Assembly: GCF_000337835.1 (NCBI RefSeq)
Contig: NZ_AOLM01000008.1
Span: forward strand, 248,001 to 312,000
Length of the DNA: 64,000 nt
Source: Haloferax sulfurifontis ATCC BAA-897
GTDB lineage: Archaea; Halobacteriota; Halobacteria; Halobacteriales; Haloferacaceae
Direction of reading: 5' to 3'
Made by a program: the position numbers and the translations under genes. The notes under the pieces were generated by a model. That model saw nothing but the letters and a program-made list of their open reading frames with translations. It did not search any database and had not been told where the DNA came from. This document shows, one piece after another, positions 16,190 through 25,617 of this stretch (position 1 is the stretch's first letter; every line of letters begins with the position of its first letter).

Positions 16190-18139
16190 ATGAGCTCAGA
16201 ACAAGTGTCAAAATCGAAAGTCCACCTTTCGGTCGAGAATATCGGTGGCATCGACAACCTGTCAACGTCGTTCGAGCCGGGCGTGACGGTGTTGGCGGGT
16301 CGGAACGCCACGAACCGAACGTCGCTCTTGCGGTCCATCATGGCCGCCCACGGAAGCGACGACGTCGCGCTCAAGGGCGACGCCGACGAGGGGTCGGTGG
16401 AACTCACCATCGGCGACGAGACGTACACCCGGACGTTCGAGCGGCAGGGTGACGCCGTCATCTCCGGCGGAGAGCCCGTCCTCGACGACCCGGACCTCGC
16501 GGACCTCTTTTCGTTCCTGCTCGAGACGAACGACGCCCGACAGGCGGTCGCCCGCGGCGACGACCTCCGCGACCTCATCATGCGTCCGGTCGACGTCGAG
16601 TCCATCAACGAGCAGATCGAGTCGCTCCAGCAGGAGAAACGCGACATCGCCGACGAGCTCTCGACGCTCAGCAACCTCTCCGACCGCCTGCCGCAACTCG
16701 AACGCCGGCGGACGAAGCTCGAAGGCCAAATCGAGGAGAAAGAAGACGAACTCGCCGAGAAAGAACAGGAGGTCGAGGAGTACGACGCCAGCGTCAGCGA
16801 GCGTCAGGAAGTCGAGAGCGAACTCGAATCGAAGCTCGGCGACCTCCGGAGCAAGCGCCGCGACATCAACGACGTCGACCGCCGCATCGAGACGGAGAAA
16901 CAGAGCCTCGACGCGCTCGAATCCGAGGAAGACGAACTAGCGGACGACGCCGAGGACCTCCCGGAGGTCGCCGGCGGCAAAATCGACGAAATCGAGTCCG
17001 AAATCAGCCGGCTCCGGACGCGCCGGCAGGAGATTCAGTCGACCGTCAACGAGCTTCAGTCCGTGATTCAGTTCAACGAGGAGATGCTCTCGGGAACCTC
17101 CTCGGACGTCGTGGACGCGCTCCGCGACGCCGACGACGCCGGCGGGAGCGTCACCGACCAGCTCCTCGGCGACGACCAGGTCGTCTGCTGGACGTGCGGC
17201 TCCGAGGTCGCCAAATCGGAAATCGAGGGGACGCTCGAACGTCTCCGGACGCTCCGCGAGGAGAAACTCGAAGCTAATCGCAATCACCGCGAACAGCTCT
17301 CCGAACTCGAAGACGAGAAGTCCACCCACGAGCGCCGCCAGCGCGAGCGCGACCGCATCGAGCGCCGCCTCTCCGAAATCGAAAGCGAGCGCGAGACCCG
17401 CCAAGAGCGCATCGAGGAGCTCAAATCCGAGCGCTCGGACCTCGAAGCCGAAATCGACTCGCTCGAACAGACCGTCGACGAACTCGAAAGCGAGGAACAC
17501 GGCGACTTGCTCGACCTCCACCGCGAGGCGAACCAGCTCGAATACGACCTCGGACGCCTCCGCAGTGACCTCGAAGACGTCGAAGACGAAATCGACGACA
17601 TCGAGCGCAAACTCGACGAACGCGACGAACTCGAAGCGGCCCGCGAGGACATCGAAGACGAACTCGAAGAGCTTCGGACGCGCATCAAGCGCCTCGAATC
17701 CGAGGCCGTCGAGGAGTTCAACACGCACATGGACGACGTGCTCGACGTGCTCGAATACGACAACCTCGACCGCATCTGGATCGAGCGCACGGAAAAGCGG
17801 GTTCGGGAGGGCCGAAGGAAGGTCACGAAGTCCGTCTTCGACCTCCACGTCATCCGGACCAACGAAGACGGCGTGAGCTACGAGGACTCCGTCGCCCACC
17901 TCTCGGAGTCCGAGCGCGAGGTGACCGGCCTCGTGTTCGCGCTCGCGGGCTACCTCATCCACGACGTCTACGAGACGGTGCCGTTCATGGTCCTCGACTC
18001 CCTCGAAGCCATCGACTCGAACCGCATCTCGCGGCTCGTGGACTACTTCGCCGACTACGCCGACTACCTCGTCGTCGCCCTCCTCGAAGAGGACGCGCAG
18101 GCCGTCGACAGCGCGTACCCGCGCTACTCGCCGGCGTAA
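16190..18139 (+). CDS. Archaea-specific SMC-related protein (Sph-like)
   Basis: A 649-residue SMC/Rad50-shaped protein: an N-terminal head half (1-140), a long Glu/Arg-rich coiled coil (about 145-310), a central CWTCG hook (C333, C336), a second coiled coil (about 350-540) and a C-terminal head half. The Walker A position reads GRNATNRTS (residues 37-45), so the invariant lysine is arginine and two glycines are lost. The signature is LSESERE near 569 and Walker B is FMVLDSLEAID near 600. The degenerate P-loop is, as I recall, characteristic of this haloarchaeal family. It probably acts with RdfA in cell shape or chromosome organisation. Confidence 0.85.
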   Translation: MSSEQVSKSKVHLSVENIGGIDNLSTSFEPGVTVLAGRNATNRTSLLRSIMAAHGSDDVALKGDADEGSVELTIGDETYTRTFERQGDAVISGGEPVLDDPDLADLFSFLLETNDARQAVARGDDLRDLIMRPVDVESINEQIESLQQEKRDIADELSTLSNLSDRLPQLERRRTKLEGQIEEKEDELAEKEQEVEEYDASVSERQEVESELESKLGDLRSKRRDINDVDRRIETEKQSLDALESEEDELADDAEDLPEVAGGKIDEIESEISRLRTRRQEIQSTVNELQSVIQFNEEMLSGTSSDVVDALRDADDAGGSVTDQLLGDDQVVCWTCGSEVAKSEIEGTLERLRTLREEKLEANRNHREQLSELEDEKSTHERRQRERDRIERRLSEIESERETRQERIEELKSERSDLEAEIDSLEQTVDELESEEHGDLLDLHREANQLEYDLGRLRSDLEDVEDEIDDIERKLDERDELEAAREDIEDELEELRTRIKRLESEAVEEFNTHMDDVLDVLEYDNLDRIWIERTEKRVREGRRKVTKSVFDLHVIRTNEDGVSYEDSVAHLSESEREVTGLVFALAGYLIHDVYETVPFMVLDSLEAIDSNRISRLVDYFADYADYLVVALLEEDAQAVDSAYPRYSPA

Positions 18140-18157
18140 CGTCGCAGACGCCGGTTG

Positions 18158-18176
18158 CATTCTTCGTTTTTCCCAC
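18158..18176 (+). terminator. T-rich terminator after the SMC-related gene
   Basis: CATTCTTCGTTTTTCCC lies about 20-35 nt after the stop codon, in the 131-bp gap between two convergent genes. The T5 tract fits an archaeal intrinsic terminator. Confidence 0.45.
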
Positions 18177-18270
18177 CCGCGACGAGTCGCGTCGCGAACG
18201 CGACGTCTCGTTTCGAGTTACACTATTAGCGGTGTCACGAGGCGGGACCGGCGGCGACGTGGCGGCGCGC

Positions 18271-19062
18271 TCAGGAGAGCGCGATGCTCAGTTCGAGTTC
18301 CTCGGCGATGCCGAGGAGGACCTCGGTGAGACGGTCGAACTGCTCGCCTTTCATCCGGTTGGAGGGGCCGGCGACGCTCAGCGCGCCGAACACGTCGCCG
18401 TCCGGTCCCATGACGGGGGCTCCGACCGCGCGGACCCCGCTAATCTGCTCTTCGACGTTGAGCGCGTAGCCGCGCTCTCTGATTTCGGCGAGTTCGTCGA
18501 ACAGCGCCTCCTCGTCGTGAATCGTCTGTTCCGTCTCCTTGGGGAGGCCGACCCGGTCGATGATTTCGCGGACCCGCGCTGTCGGCATGTGGGCGAGGAT
18601 GGCCTTCCCGCTCGCCGTCGAGTGGAGGTAGACGCGCTTCCCCACGGTCGACTGCGTCCAGACGCCGTGTTTTCCGGGTGCGGTGTGGACGTACACGCCC
18701 CGTCCGTGCTCCTCGACGGTGAAAATCGAGCGCCGTTCCGACTCCTCGGAGAGAACGTTGGTGTAGTGTTCGGCCTTCCCGAATCTGCGTTTCCGCGTCC
18801 GGACGAAGTTTCCGAGACCGAGGAAGCGAAGCCCGAGATGATACGTATCGCCCTCTTTAACCACGTATTCCTGCGCTTCGAGGGTCGTCACGTGGGTGTG
18901 TGCGGTGCTCGGCGCGATGTCGAGTTCGCGGGCGATTTCGGTCACGCCCGCCCCGTCGCGTTCCCTGAGTAATTCGACGATTCTGAGGGTCGTGACCGTC
19001 GTTTTGAGCGAGCGGTCGTTCGCGGTTTCGGTCATTACCTGCGGGTCGTCACCATCGCACAT
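18271..19062 (-). CDS. IclR family transcriptional regulator
   Basis: A 263-residue regulator with an N-terminal winged helix (GVTEIARELDIAPSTAHTHV near residues 39-58) and a C-terminal effector domain (LHSTASGKAILA, GVRAVGAPVMG). I keep the first ATG because GGGAGAGG lies about 10 nt before it; an in-frame ATG 27 nt later (MTETANDR) is a plausible alternative. It is divergent from the M20 amidohydrolase gene across 336 bp and probably controls that gene and the peptide-type importer. Confidence 0.9.
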   Translation of the reverse strand: MCDGDDPQVMTETANDRSLKTTVTTLRIVELLRERDGAGVTEIARELDIAPSTAHTHVTTLEAQEYVVKEGDTYHLGLRFLGLGNFVRTRKRRFGKAEHYTNVLSEESERRSIFTVEEHGRGVYVHTAPGKHGVWTQSTVGKRVYLHSTASGKAILAHMPTARVREIIDRVGLPKETEQTIHDEEALFDELAEIRERGYALNVEEQISGVRAVGAPVMGPDGDVFGALSVAGPSNRMKGEQFDRLTEVLLGIAEELELSIALS

Positions 19063-19398
19063 AGTCGTTTCGCCTCTCCCGAATACCAGTTGTTAGATAG
19101 CGAATGCGGGCCACGCTGACGCCGAAACGAGTCGTTTGTGAACGATACGCATGCTTTGCGTCCGGATCGGTTTTCGAATCCCCGCCCCAGAGACGGCGAA
19201 ATCGGCGACCGAAATCGGCAGAAAGCGGTTCGAGAACCCCCGAATCGCCGGGATTAGGTCGCGCTCTCGATTTCGGCATCTCCCGCCCCTTCCATTCGTT
19301 CCTCGTGAATCGCAATCCGTATACCGAATTTAGAGCCCGAACGTCCACCGCTCCGGAAGTGTTATTATCGTTTCTCCAGTCCAATCGAACGAGACTCA
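19063..19398. other. Divergent intergenic region between IclR and amidohydrolase genes
   Basis: 336 bp without a gene. It should hold both divergent promoters: GTGTTATTATCG around 19360-19371 is a TATA-like element about 30 nt before the amidohydrolase ATG. No clear palindrome that would be the IclR operator stands out. Confidence 0.4.
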
Positions 19399-20811
19399 AT
19401 GAACCACAACGAGATGTTCGAGGCGGTCGAGTCGCTGGAGGCGGAACTCGTCTCACTCACCGAGTCGCTCTGGGAGACGCCCGAACTCGGGCTTCACGAG
19501 ACCGAGTCCGCCGAGTTGCTCTCGTCGGTCCTCCGCGACGCCGGATTCGACGTCACCGAGGACATCGGCGGGATGCCGACGGCGTTCAAAGCGACCTACG
19601 GCGAGGGCGAGCCCCACGTCGGCATCCTCGGCGAGTACGACGCCCTGCCCGGACTGTCGCAGACGGTGTCGTCGAACAGGGAACCCGTCGAGACTGGCGC
19701 GCCGGGCCACGGCTGTGGCCACAACCTGTTCGGCGTCGCCGGCGTCGGGGCCGCGCTCGCCGCGAAGCGCGCCATCGACGACGGGCGGGCCGAGGGGACG
19801 GTCACGTTCTTCGGCTGTCCCGCCGAGGAGATTCTCGTCGGCAAGGTGTTCATGGCCCGCGACGGGGCGTTCGACGACCTCGACGCCGCGCTCACGTGGC
19901 ACCCGAGCCACCTCAGCGCGCCGTTCATGGCGCAGACGCTCGCGATGAACTCCGTCGAGTACACGTTTCACGGCGAGTCGGCCCACGCCGCCGACAGCCC
20001 GCAGTCGGGTCGGAGCGCGCTCGACGCCGTCGAACTGCTGAACACCGGGTCGGAGTTCATGCGCGAGCACGTCTCCGACGACGCCCGTATCCACTACACC
20101 ATCCCCGACGGCGGCGGCGCGCCGAACGTCGTCCCCGCGGAGGCGACGGCGTGGTTCTACGTCCGCGCGCCGACCCGCGACGAGGTCGACCGCATCACCG
20201 ACTGGCTCGACGACGTGGCCGAGGGCGCGGCGCTCATGACACAGACGACGGTGTCGCGGCGGTTCCACACCGGCTGTTACGACTACGTGGCGAACCACGC
20301 GCTGTCCGACAAACTGCTGGAGAACATGCGACTCGCCGGCCCCATCCCGTACACCGACGAGGACCGCGAGTTCGCCGCGGAGCTTCAGGAGACGCTCTCG
20401 GCCGAGACCATCGAGGCGCGGACGGCGCAACTCTCCGAGGACCGACGCGAGGCGGCGCGCTCGTCGGTGCTGTATCCCGACGCCCAACCCTCCTACGACG
20501 TGGGGACAGTGCTCAACGGCTCCACGGACGTCGGCGACGTGAGCTGGATTACGCCGACCGCGCAGTTCTGGGCGGCGTCGTGGCCGGTGGGGACGCCCTC
20601 GCACACGTGGCAGGCGGTCGCCGCCAACGGGAGCTTCGGGTCGAAGGCGGCCGTGTACGCCGCGAAGGTCCTCGCGGCGACGACGCTCGACCTCCTCTCG
20701 GACGAGGCGCTGGTGGCGGCGGCCCGCGAGGAGTTCGAGGCGTCGGTGCCCGGCGAGTACGAGTCGGCGCTGCCGGAGGGGACGGAACCGCCGTTCCACC
20801 TCACGCTGTAG
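19399..20811 (+). CDS. M20-family amidohydrolase, AbgB-like
   Basis: A 470-residue metal-dependent amidase related to p-aminobenzoyl-glutamate hydrolase subunit B and aminoacylases. Metal-binding motifs are GHGCGHN near residue 103, the AEE pair near 141 and HGESAHAA near 194 within the lid/dimerisation domain. The late STDVGDVSW segment near 373 supplies the last ligand, as in AbgB. Such enzymes cleave an N-acyl or amide bond in the cytosol. With a creatininase and a peptide-type importer nearby, an imported amide conjugate is the likely substrate. Confidence 0.9.
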   Translation: MNHNEMFEAVESLEAELVSLTESLWETPELGLHETESAELLSSVLRDAGFDVTEDIGGMPTAFKATYGEGEPHVGILGEYDALPGLSQTVSSNREPVETGAPGHGCGHNLFGVAGVGAALAAKRAIDDGRAEGTVTFFGCPAEEILVGKVFMARDGAFDDLDAALTWHPSHLSAPFMAQTLAMNSVEYTFHGESAHAADSPQSGRSALDAVELLNTGSEFMREHVSDDARIHYTIPDGGGAPNVVPAEATAWFYVRAPTRDEVDRITDWLDDVAEGAALMTQTTVSRRFHTGCYDYVANHALSDKLLENMRLAGPIPYTDEDREFAAELQETLSAETIEARTAQLSEDRREAARSSVLYPDAQPSYDVGTVLNGSTDVGDVSWITPTAQFWAASWPVGTPSHTWQAVAANGSFGSKAAVYAAKVLAATTLDLLSDEALVAAAREEFEASVPGEYESALPEGTEPPFHLTL

Positions 20812-20889
20812 GCGGTGGACGTCGGTAAAATCTCGTTTCGTTCGGGGTTTCGCTCGCTACAGTTCGTCTTTCGGTCGCCGAGGCTCGCG

Positions 20890-21630
20890 TTACTCCAGTT
20901 CCGACCGGAGATGCGTCAGGATGCGGTCGGTCGTCGCCTCGATGACCTCTTCGAGGAACTCGGGGTCGGACTGCGTCGGGTCGCCGAGGCCGCCCTCGAC
21001 GGTCAGGTCGTCGAAGTGGGCGTACTGGCGGACCTCGTAGCGGTTCTTCTTGGTCTGCGGCGTCTTGCGGTCGCCGCGGACGAGGTCGGGCCGGTAGTGC
21101 TCGATGACGCTCGTCTCGTACTCGCCGGCGTGGCCCCACTCGGTGCCGAACCGCGCCTCTAACTGGTCGCGGGCGAAGTCGGTCCAGTGGGCGTAGTACG
21201 AGTCGAGTCCGTGGTCGCGCTGGAGTCGGTCGAGAGCGAGTTTATGCGGCTCGATGTTGCCCCCGTGGAAGTTGGCGACGAGGAACCGGGTCCCGCCGTG
21301 GCGCTGGACCGACCGCCCCACGTCGATGATTATCTCCTGGTACGTGTCGGCTCCGAGCGATATCGTTCCCGCGTAGTTGATGTGGTGCTCCGAGTAACCG
21401 TACGGGAGGACCGGGAGAACGAGGAGGTTCAGGTCGTGTTCCGGGGCCGCCGCGGCGAGCTCCGCGGTCAGGTTCTCCGCCCGGATGGAGTCGACCGAGG
21501 TCGGGAGGTGCGTCGAGTGCTGTTCGGTTGCCCCGCAGGGGAGCACGACGAAGTCCGCCTCGTCGAACGCGGTTTCGGCTTCCTGCCACGTCATCTCCGC
21601 TAGGAGTGACTGTGACTCCGTTGAGTCCAT
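20890..21630 (-). CDS. Creatininase family protein
   Basis: A 246-residue hydrolase of the creatininase fold, which opens cyclic or formyl amides with a two-metal centre. Diagnostic motifs are LPCGATEQHSTHLP near residues 30-43 (Glu and His ligands), the aspartate in SVDS, NFHGGN near 118 and HAGEYETS near 165. Family members include creatininase, FAPy deformylase and a dehydro-inosose hydrolase, so the substrate is not fixed. It is convergent with the M20 gene (78 bp) and divergent from the binding-protein gene. Confidence 0.9.
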   Translation of the reverse strand: MDSTESQSLLAEMTWQEAETAFDEADFVVLPCGATEQHSTHLPTSVDSIRAENLTAELAAAAPEHDLNLLVLPVLPYGYSEHHINYAGTISLGADTYQEIIIDVGRSVQRHGGTRFLVANFHGGNIEPHKLALDRLQRDHGLDSYYAHWTDFARDQLEARFGTEWGHAGEYETSVIEHYRPDLVRGDRKTPQTKKNRYEVRQYAHFDDLTVEGGLGDPTQSDPEFLEEVIEATTDRILTHLRSELE

Positions 21631-21649
21631 AGGGAGATACGCACAGTTG

Positions 21650-21663
21650 TCGTATATAATAAT
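21650..21663 (-). promoter_or_regulatory. Promoter of the creatininase-family gene
   Basis: On the minus strand the sequence AATTATTATATACG places TTATATAC about 25 nt before the ATG at 21630, a strong TATA-like box at the leaderless distance. Confidence 0.55.
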
Positions 21664-21752
21664 TTACCATCCGGCAGTATGAGTGGACAAGGGGAAACGA
21701 ACACACAGTATGCAAATGCTTATGTTGGTGATGCCGAAATGATTCGGCGTCA

Positions 21753-23396
21753 ATGATGAGAGAGAGTGTCTCACGTAGAGATATACTGAAAACGACGGGT
21801 GCGTCGATACCTGTCTTGCTCGCCGGCTGTACGTCCGACTCCGGGTCCGAAACGACGACCGAGGGTGACGGCGGCGGCACAACCACGAGCGGCGGAACGG
21901 AGACGTCCGCCGGTAGCTCCGACGCGACGATAAACATCGGACAGTCGCTGAACCCCGTCCGATTCGACCCGATAACCCAGCTTTCGAACCCCGACGCGCT
22001 CGTCGCCAACCGGGTGTTCAGCCAGCTGTACACCTACGGGGAGGGGACCGACGTGGTCCCGAACCTGGCGACGAGCATGCCGACCATCGAACGGGACAAC
22101 ACCCGCTACATCGTCGAAATCGTCGACAACGCGATGTTCCACAACGGCGACCCGGTCACCGCCGAGGACGTGGCCTACTCGTTCCGCGCGCCGATAGAAG
22201 AGGAGACGCCCCTCTTGGGCATCTTCAGCGTCATCGATTCGGTCGAGGCCATCGACGAGACGACGGTCCAGTTCGACCTCTCGAACCCCTACGCGATGTT
22301 CCAGCACGTCCTCACCCACCAGGTCGTGCCGGAGGCCGTCCGCGAGGAGGACAAAGAGGCGTTCAGCACCCAACGGCCCATCGGTTCGGGGCCGTTCAAG
22401 TTCGTCGAGTGGGAAGAGAGCAACTACGTCACGCTCGAACGCTGGGACGACTACTGGGGCGACGAACTGCCCAACGTCGCGGGCGTCGAGTTCACGCCCA
22501 TCACGGAGTCGACGACGCGCGTCACCAACCTCCGGACGGGCGACGTGGACGTCATCGAGACGATTCCGCCCCGGCTCTGGGACACCGTCGAGAGCACCGA
22601 AGACACGAGCATCTCCGAAATCGAGAGCGTCGGGTACTTCTACGTCGCGTTCAACTGCAACGAGGGCCCGACCGCCGACAAGCGCGTCCGCGAGGCCATC
22701 GACTACAGCTTCTCGATGGACGACGCGGTCGACCGCTACATCGACCCGGCCGGCCTCCGTCAGTACGGCCCGCTTCCGGGGCCGATGGTCGAAGAGTGGG
22801 ACATGCCGCTCGAAGAGTGGATGGAGATTCCGAACGACAAGGACGTCGAGCAGGCGACGGCGCTGTTCGAGGAGGCGGGCGTCCCCGCCGACTGGGACGC
22901 GAAGATTATCGTCCCGCCGGACGACAACCGCGAGAACATCGGCCTCTCCATCGCCAACGGCATCAAGGAGGCCGGCTACGAGGCCCACGTCGAACGGCTC
23001 GACTGGGGCGCGATGCTCAGCCGCGCGTACACCGGCAACGCCTCGGACTACAACATCTACGTCCTCGGGTGGGTCCGCTACCCCGACCCGGACGACTTCA
23101 TGTTCAACCTGTTCCACGAGGAGTCCGAGGGCGTGAACCAGGGCGTCTACTACAAGAACGACGAGGTCATGGACCAGATTAAGGGCGCGCGCGAATCGAC
23201 CGACCGCGACGAGCGCCAACAGCTCTACCAGTCCGCCATCTCGACGCTCTTGGAGGACAAAGTCCACCTCCCCGCGTTCAACTACAAGAACTCCTACGGC
23301 GTGAAGTCCACCGTCAGCGACTTCCAGGTCCACCCGGTCTCGCCGCAGAACCCGCGGCTCCTCACCGGCTACAACAACGTCTCTGTCGACAGATGA
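21753..23396 (+). CDS. ABC importer substrate-binding lipoprotein, family 5
   Basis: A 547-residue peptide/opine/nickel-type solute-binding protein. The N-terminus shows a Tat motif (SRRDILKT), hydrophobic core and lipobox LLAGC around residue 25, then a Thr/Gly-rich linker to about 65. The large SBP_bac_5 fold follows, with NGDPVTAEDV near 130 and DPDDFMFNLF near 445 typical of the family. Two adjacent ATGs could start it. It heads an operon with two permeases and a fused ATPase. Beside amide hydrolases, an oligopeptide or amide conjugate is a likely ligand. Confidence 0.93.
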   Translation: MMRESVSRRDILKTTGASIPVLLAGCTSDSGSETTTEGDGGGTTTSGGTETSAGSSDATINIGQSLNPVRFDPITQLSNPDALVANRVFSQLYTYGEGTDVVPNLATSMPTIERDNTRYIVEIVDNAMFHNGDPVTAEDVAYSFRAPIEEETPLLGIFSVIDSVEAIDETTVQFDLSNPYAMFQHVLTHQVVPEAVREEDKEAFSTQRPIGSGPFKFVEWEESNYVTLERWDDYWGDELPNVAGVEFTPITESTTRVTNLRTGDVDVIETIPPRLWDTVESTEDTSISEIESVGYFYVAFNCNEGPTADKRVREAIDYSFSMDDAVDRYIDPAGLRQYGPLPGPMVEEWDMPLEEWMEIPNDKDVEQATALFEEAGVPADWDAKIIVPPDDNRENIGLSIANGIKEAGYEAHVERLDWGAMLSRAYTGNASDYNIYVLGWVRYPDPDDFMFNLFHEESEGVNQGVYYKNDEVMDQIKGARESTDRDERQQLYQSAISTLLEDKVHLPAFNYKNSYGVKSTVSDFQVHPVSPQNPRLLTGYNNVSVDR

Positions 23397-23456
23397 CGTT
23401 ACCTTGTCGGTGACAGTTACCAAACGTTATATGCTCACTCCCCATCCACTCCACCC

Positions 23457-24464
23457 ATGACGACAACCGGTTACATCGGACGGCGATTACTCCAAATCGT
23501 TCCGGTCATGCTGTTCGTCGTTACGGTCACGTTCGTCCTCATCAACTCGATACCCGGCGACCCGGTTCGAATCCTCGTCGGGCCGGCCGCCGACGCGGCG
23601 GCTATCGAGGCCGCCCGCGCGAAGTACGGCCTCGACCAACCGCTGTACGTCCGGTACGTCAGGTACCTCGCGGCGGTCGCGACGGGCGACTTCGGGACGA
23701 GCATCCACTACGGTGGGGTCGCGGTGACGGAGAAAATCTTCGAGCGGCTCCCGGTGACGCTCTTGCTCCTCGCGTCGAGTTTCACCCTCGCAATCGGCAC
23801 CGCAATTCCGCTGGGCATCTTCGCCGCCAAGAACCGTAACAACGGCTACGACCACCTCGCCCGCGTCACGTCGCTCATCGGCGTCAGCACGCCGAGCTTC
23901 TGGGTCGGTCTCCTGCTCATCATCGTGTTCGCGTACTACGGCGACCTCCTGCCGCCGAGCGGGCTCATCATGCCGTGGGCCGACCCCGCGTCGGTCGACG
24001 GGGCGACGTCGAGACTGGACGTGCTCGTGACTGCGGCGTCGCATCTGATACTCCCCTCCATCACGCTGGGGACGCTCCAGATGGCGGCCATCACGCGCAT
24101 CGAGCGGTCGTCGATGCTCGAAGTGCTCAACAAGGACTACGTCCAACTCGCCCGCGCCTACGGCGTCTCAGAGCGGACGATTCTCCGGCGGCAGGCGTTC
24201 AAGAACGCGCAACTGCCGGTGCTCACCGTCATCGGCATCCAGATGACGACCGCCCTCGGCGGCGCGGTGCTGACCGAGACGGTCTTCAACATCAACGGGA
24301 TGGGGAACCTCATCATCACCGCGGTCCGGGCGCAGGACTACCAGCTCATCATGGGCACGACGATATTCTTCGCCATCGTGTTCGTCCTCGGCGTGCTCGT
24401 CGTGGACGTGCTGTACGCGGTCATCGACCCGCGCATCTCCTACGGGGGTGGTTCCGGTGAGTGA
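23457..24464 (+). CDS. ABC importer permease (DppB/OppB type)
   Basis: A 335-residue membrane protein with six predicted helices and a large external loop between helices 1 and 2. The N-terminal TGYIGRRLLQIVPVM and the cytoplasmic loop near residue 225 (ARAYGVSERTILRRQAFKNA) are typical of DppB-type permeases. It follows the binding protein by 60 bp, and its stop overlaps the start of the next permease by 8 nt, so the two are coupled. Confidence 0.94.
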   Translation: MTTTGYIGRRLLQIVPVMLFVVTVTFVLINSIPGDPVRILVGPAADAAAIEAARAKYGLDQPLYVRYVRYLAAVATGDFGTSIHYGGVAVTEKIFERLPVTLLLLASSFTLAIGTAIPLGIFAAKNRNNGYDHLARVTSLIGVSTPSFWVGLLLIIVFAYYGDLLPPSGLIMPWADPASVDGATSRLDVLVTAASHLILPSITLGTLQMAAITRIERSSMLEVLNKDYVQLARAYGVSERTILRRQAFKNAQLPVLTVIGIQMTTALGGAVLTETVFNINGMGNLIITAVRAQDYQLIMGTTIFFAIVFVLGVLVVDVLYAVIDPRISYGGGSGE

Positions 24465-25437
24465 TTCGACGGCCGCCGTCGGCGACTCGACCCGCGCGGG
24501 CGGCGTCGCGGACGCCGACGAGCGCTCCGCCGTCTCGCGCTCCTCGCAGGTGCTCCGACAGCTCAAGCGCAACTCGGCGTCGCGCGTCGGCCTCTACGTC
24601 ATCGGGCTCGTGACGCTCGTCGCGCTGTTGACGACTATCGACGCCGACCTGTTCGACTACCAGTTCGCGGCGACGTTCTGGTACCACCCGGAGAACGACC
24701 CGGCGGGAAGCACCATCCTGCTTCCGCCGGTCGGCATCGAAAACAGCTTCGGGACGGGGTCGTGGGCGCATCCGCTCGGGACGGACCACCGCGGCCGCGA
24801 CGTGCTCGTCAGACTGGTGTACGGAACGCGCATCGCCGTTCAGGTGGGTCTCATCGCGACGGGCATCGGGATGACCATCGGGACGGTCGTCGGCGCGGTC
24901 TCCGGCTACTACGGCGGCTGGGTGGACGACGTGCTCCAGCGGTTCGTCGAATCGCTGTACGCGATTCCGTTCCTCATCCTCGTCATCGCCATCATGTCCG
25001 CGTTCGGCCGCGAACTCGGCATCGCCATCGTCGGCGTCTCCATCACGACGATTCCGGTGTTCACGCGGCTGATTCGCTCACAGGTGCTGAGCGTCCGGGA
25101 GATGGAGTACGTCGAGGCCGCGAAGGCCGCCGGCGTGCGCGACCGCCACATCATCTTCCGCCACATCATCCCGAACAGCTTCGCGCCGGTGCTCGTCCAG
25201 TCGACGCTGCAGGTCGGCGTGAACATCCTCATCGTCGCGTCGCTGTCGTTCCTCGGGTTCGGGGTCCAACCCCCGACGCCGTCGTGGGGGCAGATGCTCG
25301 CCCACTCGCGGCAGTACATGATCGTCAACCCGTGGTTCAGCATCTGGCCCGGCCTCGCGATTCTCGCGACGGTCATCGGCTTCAACCTGCTGGGCGACGG
25401 CCTGCGCGACGCAATCGACCCGCGGTCGAACGACTGA
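24457..25437 (+). CDS. ABC importer permease (DppC/OppC type)
   Basis: A 326-residue partner permease. I choose the GTG giving VSDSTAAVG; an in-frame GTG 9 nt upstream is also possible. The long hydrophilic N-terminus (about 45 residues) is followed by six helices. The cytoplasmic EAA-like loop reads YVEAAKAAGVRDRHIIFRHI near residue 220, and LGTDHRGRDVL near 108 is the usual OppC signature. It heterodimerises with the preceding DppB-like protein. The fused ATPase gene follows after 180 bp. Confidence 0.93.
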   Translation: MSDSTAAVGDSTRAGGVADADERSAVSRSSQVLRQLKRNSASRVGLYVIGLVTLVALLTTIDADLFDYQFAATFWYHPENDPAGSTILLPPVGIENSFGTGSWAHPLGTDHRGRDVLVRLVYGTRIAVQVGLIATGIGMTIGTVVGAVSGYYGGWVDDVLQRFVESLYAIPFLILVIAIMSAFGRELGIAIVGVSITTIPVFTRLIRSQVLSVREMEYVEAAKAAGVRDRHIIFRHIIPNSFAPVLVQSTLQVGVNILIVASLSFLGFGVQPPTPSWGQMLAHSRQYMIVNPWFSIWPGLAILATVIGFNLLGDGLRDAIDPRSND

Positions 25438-25617
25438 CGATGAACGGACCACACGTCTCACCGACCGTCCGCCGCGGGGCCGGGAGTAGCCCGGTCTCCG
25501 CCGCTCGCTCGCCCGCCGAACTATCGCTCCCTTCCCGGGACGGCGTCGGAACTCGCTCTCGCGGTTCTGCAGAGGCACCCATCTCACGCACCGACGCCCC
25601 CCACCACTCCACGACCA

